Shown here: in pieces, positions 36,201 to 48,160 of the stretch
How the letters are laid out: the number at the start of each line of letters is the position of its first letter
Position numbering within the stretch: the stretch's first letter is position 1
Assembly (NCBI RefSeq): GCF_910591885.1
Contig: NC_063273.1
Coordinates: 9,486,001 to 9,550,000, forward strand
Source: Bombus terrestris
Taxonomy: Eukaryota; Arthropoda; Insecta; Hymenoptera; Apidae
Reading direction: 5' to 3'
DNA: 64,000 nt
Made by a program: the position numbers and the translations under genes
Notes under the pieces: model-generated
Databases searched by the model: none
What the model was told of the DNA's origin: nothing
Seen by the model: only the letters and a program-made list of their open reading frames with translations

Positions 36201-38199
36201 ATTCTATGCTAGGCGAGGAATTCTTTATCGATAAAATTTCCAGCTACGGCAGAGGCGAGATAAAAAGACGACAAAAAGAGGGTCGAGCGCGGAAAGGGAC
36301 ACGGGCAAGTGATCACATAAAAATTGAAGTGAGATCCTGCAAAGGTGATCGAATAAAAACACATGTCATGTTTAACCCTCTCCTCTTTTTTTTCTGCTTT
36401 CACCTCGGGGCATCTCGTTTTTTTCTCCCTAAAGTGCTTCAATTTTTGTCGATATTTGAGTCGCAACATAAACACACGAAAATTCAAAATTCAACAGTGT
36501 TCCTCTTTTTTTCTTTTCTTTTTTGTTTTTTAGTTGAAGTTGGATCGTATGTTACCTCTCTTTTGAGTGGATTTTTTCGTTCTGTTCGAATGACATATCA
36601 TACGTCAGAGAGAAGTTTCAGATGAATTATGAGAAAAGGAAAAAATACGTGAATATTGTCGTATACATAACAAGGAAAAGTATAGCCAAAGAAAAAGTCT
36701 TCATCAAATTCACGATAACAATTTTTTTCATCCTTTCCTTTACACTTTTCACTTTGGTGTTCAAAAATTTTACGGAAGCGTGAAAATTATTTCTTAAGAA
36801 GTAAAATATGTATGAATTAAGAATTATGACGTTAGAAAGTTTCTAGAAGAAAAGAAATAAAGGAAAAGTGGAATGGAAAAAAATTGGCATGCTTCACTCC
36901 GGGTAATTGGACAGCATCGCTTGTTGTTCCAAGGAAATCGCAATGCAAATGTGGCCATAGTCAAAATTAAAGGAAATCCTTTCCTGGCCGTGTAAGCGGG
37001 TATTCCGAAGGAAACGAACGCAATCGAGTAAATTCTCCAAGTTTCGTTCAAAATAAACATTCATTGGGTCTCGCGAAGCTTAACATAACACGATTCTCTT
37101 TTAAACGCTTTTCCCTATATAAAGTTGCAAAAGTTTCCCTGAGCATTCACTACGATATCAACTATATCATTATAACGAATGCTTGCGATTTATTACAAAA
37201 CATGTATTCAGTAGAATACTTTATATTTTTCAATCTAATTTAAAATTATTCTTCCGCATAGTATATTATATGTATTGTTAATATCATTTTATATGTATAT
37301 ATTTATTTCTACCGAATACTACCAATTTATTAATTATATTTCTTTTTAATTTTCTTATATACTCAATTATATACAACAATTTAAATAAGATATTATAATA
37401 TTGTATATAGGAATCGATAAATATGATATTATAATATGTACTATATATATATTACTCTATAATACATTAGTATATCATATATTATGCAACGCAATCACGA
37501 TAGGTGCAATTTTAAATCGGTTTCCAAACTTGGGAACCATAACTCCCGTGTATAGTACGCAGCAATATCTGATGAAGCAAATTTCCCTAAAGCCTCGCGA
37601 ATATTAGTGGAAGAGGGAAGAGAAATGGAAAGGGAGGGGTATTCATCTTTCGATGCAACGTTCTCATTAACTCATTCACCAAGTCATACGTCTGATCTCG
37701 AGTCGTCATTGGGATTATGATTACGATGTGTATAGGTCTCATTTTCACTGGTGATTTTCCGATACATTCCTCCTCTATCCCTCAAAGCGCGTTCCGCCAA
37801 CGATATTTCGAGCTACTGCATTTATTTGCAAGAAGAGGCAAAGGTAAAATTTAAAAATACCTTAAAATACTATAATACCAAAATAATAGTCGTACAAGTA
37901 TTACTAGTGTCACTAAAACATTATTATGAAAACATAAATTATTGTTTTGAAAAGATATTAAAAACATGTATTAGAGTAATAGATACACTGCAAAGGCCTA
38001 CAAATTGGAGAAATATAAAGAAGTTCTATAATTTGAAAAAAAGTTTATTGCAGTGCAATAAAATATACTTCGATTCCACCAAATTTCATAAAATTGTTAA
38101 ATAAATTTTTGGATTCGTATTGTGGATTCAATGGAATTGAATAATGTGAACTGACTAAAAAGAAATTATAAATGAAACGTTGCGTTAACGCATCGTTGG
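33291..38199. other. Long gene-free stretch, AT-rich
   Basis: Frames up to 142 codons (plus, 36197-36625) consist of basic and pyrimidine-run-encoded phenylalanine stretches without motifs. 37200-37480 is extremely AT-rich. A GC-richer patch at about 36880-37060 might be conserved non-coding DNA. No gene is supported. Confidence 0.4.
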
Positions 38200-40080
38200 C
38201 CTTTACCAAATTAGGAAAGAGAGGAACAAGGACGAGGAAACGAGGCGAAAATGATGAAAATGGTAAGAAGGACGGAGAAAATGGACGCTGAAAATCAGTA
38301 GTCGTGTTAAACACCGTGAAACGTGACCAGGAAGTCGAGGGGTTGTCTCAGAGCAACAAGAGCGAAAGGGTGCGAGCGTACACAGCGACGTTAAAGCAAA
38401 TTTCAAAGGTATTTTTCCAGCATTGTTTCGAATAATTTATAGAGAACCCATTCTTATGGAGGAAAAATAAAGGGGACAGCGAAAGGAAGAAAAAGGAAAG
38501 AGGAAGAGATAACGATGGACAAAAATGATAAAGTGACCAGACAGAGAGAAAGTATTATCAAAGCAACGAAGAAAAAGAGAACGAAGTGACCGTGAGGTCT
38601 GAACGAAAGCATAAAACCGTGTACCATGAAACTGAGCATACGACCAGTATTAACTAATAGAGGTAGGAAAGAGAAACGTGGATGAACCAAAACAGGATCC
38701 TGCTATAATTAAACACGTTTGTTTATGGTTTTTTTACCTGGGGAGAGTCCAAACTATCTCTGGCCCATCAAATCCTATTCCCCTTGTATCAGTAATTTTT
38801 CTTTCGCCCTCTCTTTTCTCATTCTTTCTTTTCTCGCCGATACACGCTTGTCCACGTCCTCTCTCCGGATCTCTCTATTTTCTCTTCCGGTAAGTTTCGC
38901 GACGACGACAGAAAAAATTTAGAACGAAGAAAAGAGAAAAAAGAACGGTCGACCAAAAGAAAGGCAAAGAGACTTTCCACGAAGAAAATTTAAGATGGGA
39001 GCCACGGGAAAGCGGGTCGAAGCCCGCGGATGGATTAAGCAAACTAATTTAGATGAAAAAAAGCAGGAAACGAAGAGGGTTGGGGAAAGAAAGAGGGAAA
39101 GAAGCCGGAAACTGGGTAAAAATACGATTAACGTAGCAAAGAGGCCACCAGAGAATCGGGCCTGAAGGAAGACAACCCGTGGTCAGTTACGAAGAAGCAC
39201 CGAAATCACAGGGAAATGACTGAATTTGTTTCTTTGTGTAATTAAACACTGTCAACTGTGTCTCTATTCAACATTGCACCAGAAAAGCAGAGCAGTGAGT
39301 TAGTAGAGGTCTGGACATCTATATCTGGAATTAATATAAACGCAAACCTTTGTCATTTCTATTCATGATTCTTCAATATCTTCTCGTCTCTCTGAAAATT
39401 TTTGCATTCCAGCGCGAGCACCAGTACAAAGAACCGGCTTCTGCGCCGCGATAAAGGAAAAGGAAGGGCGATGGCTGGTTCGACGGGGGTTACAGGGCAA
39501 GATAAGGGTGGAGAACGGGCGGGAGCGGAAAAAAGGCGAAAGTATGCAAAGGGGAATGGAAACAAGCACGCCTGGACGACGATGGAACGAGGACGTTCGT
39601 AGTTGTTAAAAAAAAGAACTGACAGGAGAAGGAGATGAAGAAAAAGGAAGGAGCAACACCGGAGAAACACGAAGGAATTTGTATTCAATTCCCAATATAA
39701 TTAACCAATTCGATTCGCACTTCTATTTGAACATTACAGAGAAAAATGTCGCTTTATTTGGAATTAACAGGAATTCCGTCTTCGAGAGCCACATTGCCCC
39801 TTCAGTAACTCACCCTTTCAAACCCACCCCTGTTTCCTCGCCGATCCACATTTTCCGGTTCACATTCTTACAAGTGCGCGTGCAGTAGCCTTGTTTCAGA
39901 AACTTCTTCCATCAGTCTCGAATGAATTTAGTCGAGGAACCAGAAGACGAAGGAGAAGGCGGAAAGGAAAACAATTGCCCAGACGAAAAGGACCGGGACA
40001 GAGGAATGTCGGAAGGGGAATGATGATGGACGAGAATATTGATTAAAGAAACACGACAAAAGGAAGCGAAAGGCGCAGTT
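38200..40080. other. Domain of strong purine/pyrimidine strand asymmetry
   Basis: The plus strand is purine-rich at about 38210-38690, 38900-39230, 39440-39660 and 39940-40080, with GAAAGGAAGAAAAAGG-like runs. It flips to pyrimidine-rich at about 38700-38890. Frames up to 109 codons here are low-complexity artefacts. GAGA-like motifs are frequent. The domain lies just upstream of the promoter-like block at 40.6-41.9 kb. Confidence 0.5.
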
Positions 40081-40639
40081 CATGCGATTAGCGCCATTAG
40101 CGAGTCCATTACGTGGCTATTACAAACCACAAATGCACGTATTATTGAAATTAATAGTATCTATATATACATTATAGAACTATGACCTAAATCGCGGAAA
40201 TCAATATAATTCTCTCGTGTAACGAATTATCCTTCTTTTTTACAGATATATATCTGATATTCGAGTAACAAAGAGGATCAACCTCGTTGCACAACCTTTG
40301 ACAGATCATGAATGAATCATTCGAAGCTAATAGTACCTAACGAATATTCTTGTATCTTAAAAAATCTACGTATACTAGGAATCCATTCGGCTCTATCTCC
40401 TTTGTTAGATACTATGCAATCGTCATGCAGTAAAGAAACAGAACCAAAAGCGAGAATAGAGAATACACGTAAAGGAACAAAGAACATGAGGCTCAAAAAA
40501 GCGGGGAAAGAGCGCGCAGTTCCGGTTCCGCTCGATTCCCTCTACAATCAACTAGCGTCGCGCCTAACTTATATTCAAATCGTGCCGCGGTGCGATACTC
40601 AAAATTAACATAAATTCCCCTCTTCATTCATCTCCATTC

Positions 40640-41844
40640 ACGGGTGCCGCTTTTCTTTTTCCAAGAGACCCTCTCGGCTAGTCTGGATACGCGATACTGC
40701 GCGAGTAGAGACGAGAGAAGCAAACGAAAGAGCGAAAGACGAGCGGAGAGTGCGAATGAGACAACCCTATCAACGAAACTATGCAACGGAGAAAGTGAGA
40801 GAAACCGTGCGTTCAATACGCATGCGAGGTAAAGCATGTGCGCGAGCGCGTACAACGCAGGCTCTTTTCGATCGACGTAGTACGACGACTGTGGCAACGA
40901 CGTCGCGGAGCAGGAGGACGACGTAGACGACGGCAGCAACGGCGACGATCCACGACGTCGACGTCGGCAGCTGGCTTCGCTGTCGTGGTGGTGGTACTAG
41001 TGTCATAGCGAGTTGGCTGGTTCTATGGTAGGGGTAGCGCGCAGAAGTGGGGCGCGAGTGGCTGTGGAAGGGGAAGCTGGAGTAGTGGTGGCAGGCAGAG
41101 CGACAGTGGCGACGCTAACGTCGGCCGTGGCAGCTTAGCGTAGCGGTGTGCACCGCACGGCCCGGTGTTGCTGATACAGTGTGGAACAGCGAAATCTCGC
41201 CAAGTGCGAGTGGCGCGCATTACATCGTTCCCGGTTGACAGTCAAAATCATATTTATCGAACGTGAATTTTCATCGGGAACGTGTCGCGTACATCTATGT
41301 ATAATAACGTAAACGGAATAATTCGCGCGGAAAAGTTGAAAGTCGGAAGTTAATTAATGTTAAAGAAGTTATAAAGTAGTGTGATATGAAATCGAGAGAA
41401 AGACCGGGAGAGAAACGTGTCGAACAATCGCGTGCGATCGTTGCACCGTGAGTGATGTTACTATCGTTTCGACAATGATCACGCGTGTTCTAACCGCTTG
41501 CGTGGCTTCCTAACCCGTCACGAAACCTCTACATAGTTGCATCTGACGAAGTTTAAAGTGATTTTTCTAGTGTGCTTCTTTGCTATTCTGCGTCGCGTTT
41601 TCGTGTTCGATTGCGATCTATTGTTAGTGTCGATTAATTTCGATCGTCGTGTCGGTTAATTGTTACTCCATGTTACACTGAAGAAGATGTGGGAACAGTG
41701 CGTGAAAGACACGCAGCGCGAGGATACAGGAAGACAGTTCCCGTGAAGGCAAGTCAAGGCAGAGATCCTTCGATCTCGATTAATTCGAAGAAACGTACAG
41801 TGTCGGTGGAATTGGTGGATGATGATGCTTGACAATCGGTTGCT
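40640..41844 (+). promoter_or_regulatory. CpG-rich promoter and 5' leader region
   Basis: GC and CpG are much higher than in the surroundings, especially at 40640-41230, with imperfect GACGACG repeats at about 40880-40990 and GAGAGAAGC/GAAAGAGCGAAAG motifs nearby. From about 41230 the composition becomes typical of an insect 5' UTR and leads straight into the signal-peptide exon. Several upstream ATGs occur, including short frames starting at 41669 and 41687. I cannot fix the transcription start or prove that no intron interrupts the leader. Minus-strand frames of 65-103 codons in this block are composition shadows. Confidence 0.45.
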
Positions 41845-41883
41845 ATGATCGAGCCGCGGAGAGTTCACGTGGAACGATCATGA
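41845..41883 (+). promoter_or_regulatory. Upstream ORF overlapping the main start (ATGA)
   Basis: ATG at 41845 opens a 12-codon frame (MIEPRRVHVERS) whose TGA stop at 41881-41883 overlaps the main ATG at 41880-41882 as ATGA. In known cases such an overlap lets terminating ribosomes restart on the next frame or limits translation of it. Whether this leader is transcribed as read here is inferred. Confidence 0.4.
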
Positions 41884-42003
41884 TTTACCTTAGGCTGCAC
41901 GTCGGGAGGAGTCTACGGTGCAACACGAACGCAAGACACTGGAACGTGTTCATCGTGCCACTCTTCCCACTCTGGATTATCGGCGCCTTTTGTGTGAAGG
42001 ACA
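41880..42003 (+). CDS. First coding exon of a secreted or membrane protein (signal peptide), partial gene
   Basis: The exon encodes 41 residues plus one base (phase 1) and ends at a strong donor, GTGAGT at 42004-42009. An in-frame TGA at 41823 lies upstream, and the ATG at 41880 is the first in frame. The peptide has a basic N-region (arginines at 5, 10, 13, 19) and a hydrophobic core at about residues 21-38 (WNVFIVPLFPLWIIGAFC), followed by VKD. This is a good signal peptide or signal anchor with probable cleavage near residue 38. The exon sits behind a CpG-rich block, and no Ig or other domain exon is recognisable in the next 22 kb, so the first intron is long or the gene lies elsewhere. 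A short mature start such as C-V-K-D directly before an intron recalls Beat-family (beaten path) adhesion proteins, but this is a guess. Other secreted proteins fit as well. Confidence 0.5.
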
Positions 42004-42009
42004 GTGAGT

Positions 42010-45000
42010 ACAATACATAAATATCTCGATATTGAATGTTATGTTTCGTTCGTGAATTGCGACGCATTCCCGGGACAAGATGTTTACTAATCGCTCTCGG
42101 AATACGAAAATCGTGTTTGTATATGTGAGCTACTCAAAAGTTACATTGATCAACTTCGTAAACAGAAAGTACGAAAAAGTGATGATCGTTACAAACATTG
42201 GTTTTTTTTTTAATTTACCTTACGATTTATGTTATCCTCATGCGACGAATAAATCTTACGGGAGTATGCCGTTTGTTTTTGAAAATTGGATATGAATTAT
42301 CTACTTATTTAAGGAAATTGGGAAATTAATAAGAAGTGCGGAGTGTTGATCAGTTTGGCTTTTGAGTGGCTGATGTTTGTTTATCCTTGAATTTCAAATG
42401 TAGTATGTACTTACCTACGTTTAAGCAGATGTCCTTTTATAAGGGAACATTCCATTATGTGATTTACCAGATATCTGAATAAATGATAGAACTTCAAAAG
42501 GAAAATTGAGAAGGAAAATTTCGCATAATGAATAACAAATATATGCCTTATGCAGGTTGTGTGAAAAGTGTATCGATATGCAATTTATAGATGCCACTTT
42601 TATATTAAGATAGGAAGAAGATACATTGAACGTCCCTCACAAACGTGGAAACAAATTTGCACGTTTTTCAGCGGAATGATTGATTCGAACTTATTTCGTG
42701 AATATCGTAACTTCACAAAATATCAAAGCCATTTTTACCGACGTTTTGTGTATTCGAACAACTCAGAACGCGTGCTGTATCGCTTGAGGCATAAATACTC
42801 ATGTTTCATACTCGCATTGCCTTCTGTCTCGAACGTAATGGTCTATGTCCTTAATGCTATAGGTTATCTTCCTTCTCCGCTCGAGTAACTTCTCGATACA
42901 AGTACTTCGAGATCCACCATACTCTCTACCTCACGCGAAGCGTCCAATAGTTCGATCATTAAACTCTTAGCGCGATAAAACCAAAAAGCCATCATTAAAT
43001 ACATTGGATTAAATATATTAAATTAAATACATTAAATTAATACATTAATTAAATTAATGGAATTAAATATATACAGCGATGAAGGGAAGTATTGGCACAG
43101 ACCAGATTTTCATGTAAATCCTGTATAAATTTACGATACTTTATCTAATTTACTTGTAAAATATCGCTTTCCAGTTTGAAGCTTAAATATAACATAAAAA
43201 TTCATCATCGTTAAGCAGCTTCACGATGAAGCTAAATAATACGAGATATACAATGGACTGTTCTTAGCAGCATATAAGATTTCAATTATTTCAAATTTGA
43301 TGCGGGAGTCTATTCTAGAATAATTTTATAGGTTAATAATAATAACGTTTATAATAATCATTAACAATAATAGTAATAATGAGTTAAGATACAGAACTTC
43401 ATCTATTGATAGACAAAGAAAAGATGTAGGATATACGACTATATATAAGATATATTCTTAATTTAGAAGAATTCCACCTGCTCATAACAATTATTCGGAA
43501 TGACGCGTACTCGTTTCAGAAACCGAGATCTATGTCATAACCATTTACTTTTAACGCTCAAAAATGATGTTCTTGAGAAGAATTAAATAAAGATACACAG
43601 TGTTTTACAAAAAAGAAGCTAGTCTGTGTCCATACTCTTGTCCATTAACGTATATTTGTAAGATTCGAATATTTTGACATAAACAAATCAAAGGGGAAGC
43701 CGCGTTCTTTTCCAAAAGATTGTCGTTCCAAAAGAAAGCATTATTTCCTGTCGATGGATAGGGATGTATCTGCGAGAAATCTTTCAAGGGATGAATTCGA
43801 TTGTTGCTTCTTACTTGATATTCCGGCAGCATCGTCCGATAATCTCGTCGTTGTCGCATCGGACTTCATTTGGTAGGTGAGACGCCAGGGTAACGTCGTT
43901 ATTTGAAATTGCTCGTCGAAAGAAAAGACCATTCTCTGCAGCTTCGATTTTGCATAGAGTGGGGTTCACCCTAGAGGTAATGGGATCGCGACAACCCAAT
44001 TCCCTACAAAATTTCGGCGTTCGTTCGATACGTGAAACTTCTCGCACTTTGATACACAAGCCCGCGTGATAAAATGCCAAGAAAATTGCCAAGTAAACTT
44101 CAGGCTCGCATTAACTCATCTATAAGATGCTTAGAATCGACTATCGTGGTGCAGTAATATACTCTCGCTGTATAATCCGATCGCATATAACTGGTCCGTT
44201 TTGTTAACCTTTCGTTCTTCTAGCACGACAGAGCAATTAACGAGATGCTCGTCAAAATTCAACAGCAAGTAAATGAAACGGTCCATCGAACGTTTATTGC
44301 GGGTTCAGATATATACTAGAACCGTAACACGATCCGTCACAGTGCTTTTTTGCTGTTTCAGGACTTGATCTTTATTACATATTAAATAATAAATGATAGA
44401 CTATATAAGATATAAAAGATAATATAACTTCGTTTTATATGAACTTGTCGGGAAATAAATAGTTTACACGTACGTATAATTGGAGTTCGTATAAGTAGAG
44501 TCAATTGATATTTTCCAATACCTATGAATTTTTTGTTCATATAGTAGGAATTTACGTTTACAGTTAGGTAACTGGATTGTAGATGGACCAGTAGAATTTC
44601 ATTTAATCCGGTAACAACCAAAATTTCGTTCGGAATAAATGGGATTCATATAAACGAAGTTCCGTTCTATTGTTATATAAAACAAAGCTGCAGTGAATAA
44701 AGTAACAGTAATATTTTAGCTATACAACTCTTAATCTCGGTAGTTTAAAGTTTAAAACATTCGATTTGTCTTTTAACTGCATCGCTGACCTTTGGCTATT
44801 ACCTGAATTTTCATTGATTCATGCACTTACCTTTACTATTTCCTTTTCCTCTTTTTTTTTTTAAATTCGCCCCCTGATTTTTTAATAATCGCAGACCTCG
44901 AAAAGTTTTTATGTATATTCTTCGCTTAAATTATTCCCCCGGCGAGTTCAACAACCTATCTAGTCCAAGGTAAACAAGTTTCCCTGAACGTCGCTTCAAA

Positions 45001-47976
45001 AGAAGTAGCCAGACTCACTTTGACCCGACCCGTCCGTTCAGGGTTAATTAAGATCCCGCGAATCGATCAGTGTTTTCCACTTTAATCGGCGTCGAACGAT
45101 CCAGCGGAAGTTCTGCCGCGCGTTACATATTCATCGTAACGCTAGTGGTGGACGCAGTTGGACGCGCGTCCGCTCAAAGACAACTTTCCGCTTTGACTCG
45201 GTTCACAGCGTCGTATTAAGCCATGCATCGGTTCTGGCTGACTTCTAACCGGAAACAAGACGAACGTCGCACGATTGCTTTCGTCTTAGTTTGGTATTCA
45301 GCTTGTTTCTTGACGTCGACGATATATAAGCTATATACACGTATAGAAAGTTTCCAAACTGTGACTTGGGTTGAACATAGAGTAATAAAGAATGTTGAAA
45401 AGAACATGTTTCTTATTTATTATGTACGTATGGTTTTATCTTTTTTAATAAAGTTTAGAAGATGCTGGTTTGTTACGCCTATAGATATGCCACCCGTTTG
45501 CAACGGTCGTCTATGTGGAACTTTTCTTAAGTTTTGAATGGAAAATTGATAGCATTGAGATACGAAACGAAGTAACATAGTGCTAAGTATTACCAAATTC
45601 AGAGATTACGTTACTGTGATTTTACGTTTTAATGGTTTCGAGATATTCCGATATCATCATGGAAATGATGCGTGTTGAAAGGATTGCCCTTAGGTAGGCG
45701 TTTGTCAATTCACATTAGTAAATTCTATTAAAACCAAACTGTGATTATAAAAAATAAATCCAAAAAGAGAGGCTCTTATAGTGGTAAATTCTAATGCGAA
45801 AAATAGTGTTTGTAATATCATCATTTTTATTTATCTCTCAATTTATAGGGTTGATGTGGCTTCTGAACAGCTCATATCTTATTGGTCAGAAAATGTTGCT
45901 TTTTCGCTTTTCTCTTTGTTACGCTATGTTTCATTTAATTCACGATATCTAAACACTCTATACTAAACAAACTCTGATTTATCTATGGGAACACGAATTC
46001 GATCCTGTCGTCGCAATTTGTTTCGTTCATGTCGACCAACAGAGGGTCTCCGAAAGGGACGAACAATTTGCTAGTCTTGGAAATCGCAAGAGCTCTGGGA
46101 CGCGTTTCTCGCGAAGATTTAACGCTCCGTGGAGCCGGTGCAAAAAATGGAGACGCGTGGAAATTGCCAGGTCGCAAAACTTCGCGGGCGTTGTATACGT
46201 ACGAATTGCGTTTCCCTTGTCGCGCGATGAAGTTATAGAAGTTGGATGCAACTAAGTCTGTCGGGGAAAGTTTTTCCAGAGCCAAGCTCGTCGTACGTTT
46301 TGGAGGCTTGCGTCGGAAATATGTGTCGGATCGATTCGTCGCCTGAGTTTCGACGCCGGAATCGATGGAACGGAACCGCTAGCGGTCCTCGATATCTTCC
46401 TCCGGTGGGGATATTACTTTTTAAGGTTTCGAGATTACGCGGCTATTTATTACGCGTTCCGCGACGGAACAAGCCATTTACGAGACACAGCCATAAACAG
46501 CGGAGATTAAGCACAAGGCAAAGCTTCGAGACGCAGGTCGAGTCAAGTATTACTATGTTCTCTGTTGAAAGTAATGGTTATACTTAGCGTGTATCGCCAA
46601 TATTCGCCGCGATATCTCAGGGATGATCATTTTAGCTTGTTGAAGGAATAACATGGATGTAGTGCATTAGCGAACACTATATAGTCGTATAGTATTATAT
46701 CTACGTCGCGAAATTTCCTAACACATCGTGTTAAAATGGAGAGACGAAGGAAAGAAAAAAGAATGAGAAAGCAAAGAAAAGGGAAACAGTTCAGTGTTGG
46801 ATAGTGGATTCGTTGATAGGGCTTCCCAATAAGCTCGTGCCTTAGGCGAAAGGATAGTAGAGGTTGGCTCGCAGGATGCACTTGTGTGAACAGCATGATT
46901 AAAGAGGATTTTCTAGGATATTATGTCTGTGTAAATTCTTGGCGAGAATCTCTTAATTAAACATTATGGTTCATTTGTTCAAATGTGAGAGATTCGTATT
47001 TGAGAAATATCAAATTCGTTGGTGATTGATGACAAAACTTTCAAAATTTTCTTTGAAAGAATTTGAGGAACGTGTCTTTCTTAATCTATAGTCTACATTA
47101 TTTTAAAAATTAGTACGATAATTATTATAAGTTGAATATAATGCAGTAAATATGTTAGTGCATAACCTTTATTAGCCGAATTGTTACATTTTATCATTAA
47201 TTAGTGCTGTCAATGTCAATATATCCATTTTGTAATTTAAACTGCATCATAAATATGTACGTACATTGTAATCTTCATAATGTATCTATAGTTCGAGGTA
47301 TTTGCGATGTAATTTGGACTCTATACGAAGAGCTGTCTATACTATGAAACGCCTTAAGAAGTGCCATATCATACCTAATTACCTATCAACCCGTTTCTCA
47401 TATTTTCTTATGATCAGCTCGTTGAGCTCGACACGAGGTTCATTTTCTCCGAAGCCTGTTGAACCTCCGTCCTATTCTTCTCCCTAAAACTTTACCAGTT
47501 TCAATCGCTTTCGTGCGATATTTCCACACAATAGTTATTTAGTCAGAGGCGCAGTTTCACCAAGCAGCTCAAAGTTCGGAGGACAGTTTCTGTCGACTCT
47601 ATCATAAGTCAAAAAGTTGTGACATCGTTTACGCGTTCATCATCCCACATCTCGCAACTCATCATGTGGACAGATCGCGCGTCACTTCGTTGCACCCCTC
47701 TTCACGCTCATGTTTCATCCCCACGGCAAACAGATACCAATCTGTCCTCGGAATTTTGAGCCGAGCTTACTTCGAGCAAAGCGTTCTTCTGCTAATCGCG
47801 CTGCAAATTTACCAGTTAAAGCAGATTGCTCTATTCGCTGTTTGCTTTGGGATTTTGGTGCTTGAAATATAGAATTTTGATCGGTGGCGAACTCTCCATT
47901 GATCGGGTCAAGCCTAAAATAGCGAATATTTTTGATATTTAAGTTTCGCGAAATCTTAGATTGGATTTATAACATA
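42010..47976. other. Probable first intron or intergenic DNA, nothing coding recognised
   Basis: An ATTAAATAC/ATTAAATTA simple repeat occupies 42992-43072. Frames up to 113 codons (46246-46587 plus and others) lie in GC-richer patches at about 43600-44100, 45000-45240 and 46000-46590 and overlap frames on the other strand. I searched for Ig-type exons (cysteine, W-Y-K and D-x-G-x-Y-x-C patterns) and found none. Confidence 0.4.
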
Positions 47977-48160
47977 TATTGTAGCATCTTATTCTAATCA
48001 CTTTAATTACCTACGGAACAATATAATAAGTTAAATATATGATATACAATAAAACAATTTAGAGTGTATATTGTAACATCTTATTCTAGTCATTCTAATT
48101 ACCTACGGATCAATGTAATAAATTAAATATATGATATACAATAAAACAATTTAGAGTGTG
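47977..48160 (+). repeat. Tandem duplication, 92-bp period, two copies
   Basis: Copy one starts at 47977 and copy two at 48069. They differ at about seven positions. Both contain TCTTATTCTA, TTAATTACCTACGGA/CTAATTACCTACGGA and the shared tail ATATGATATACAATAAAACA. The duplication is fairly recent compared with the other arrays in the window. Confidence 0.85.

Noticed and set aside
38999..39040. B-box-like GCGGGTCGAAGCCCGCGG
   Set aside because: It is a small palindrome and does not match the GGTTCRANYCC consensus. No A box precedes it.
40628..41220. Minus-strand frames of 65-103 codons in the CpG-rich block
   Set aside because: They are shadows of a GC-rich promoter-like region and lie antisense to a plausible leader, without any recognised motif.
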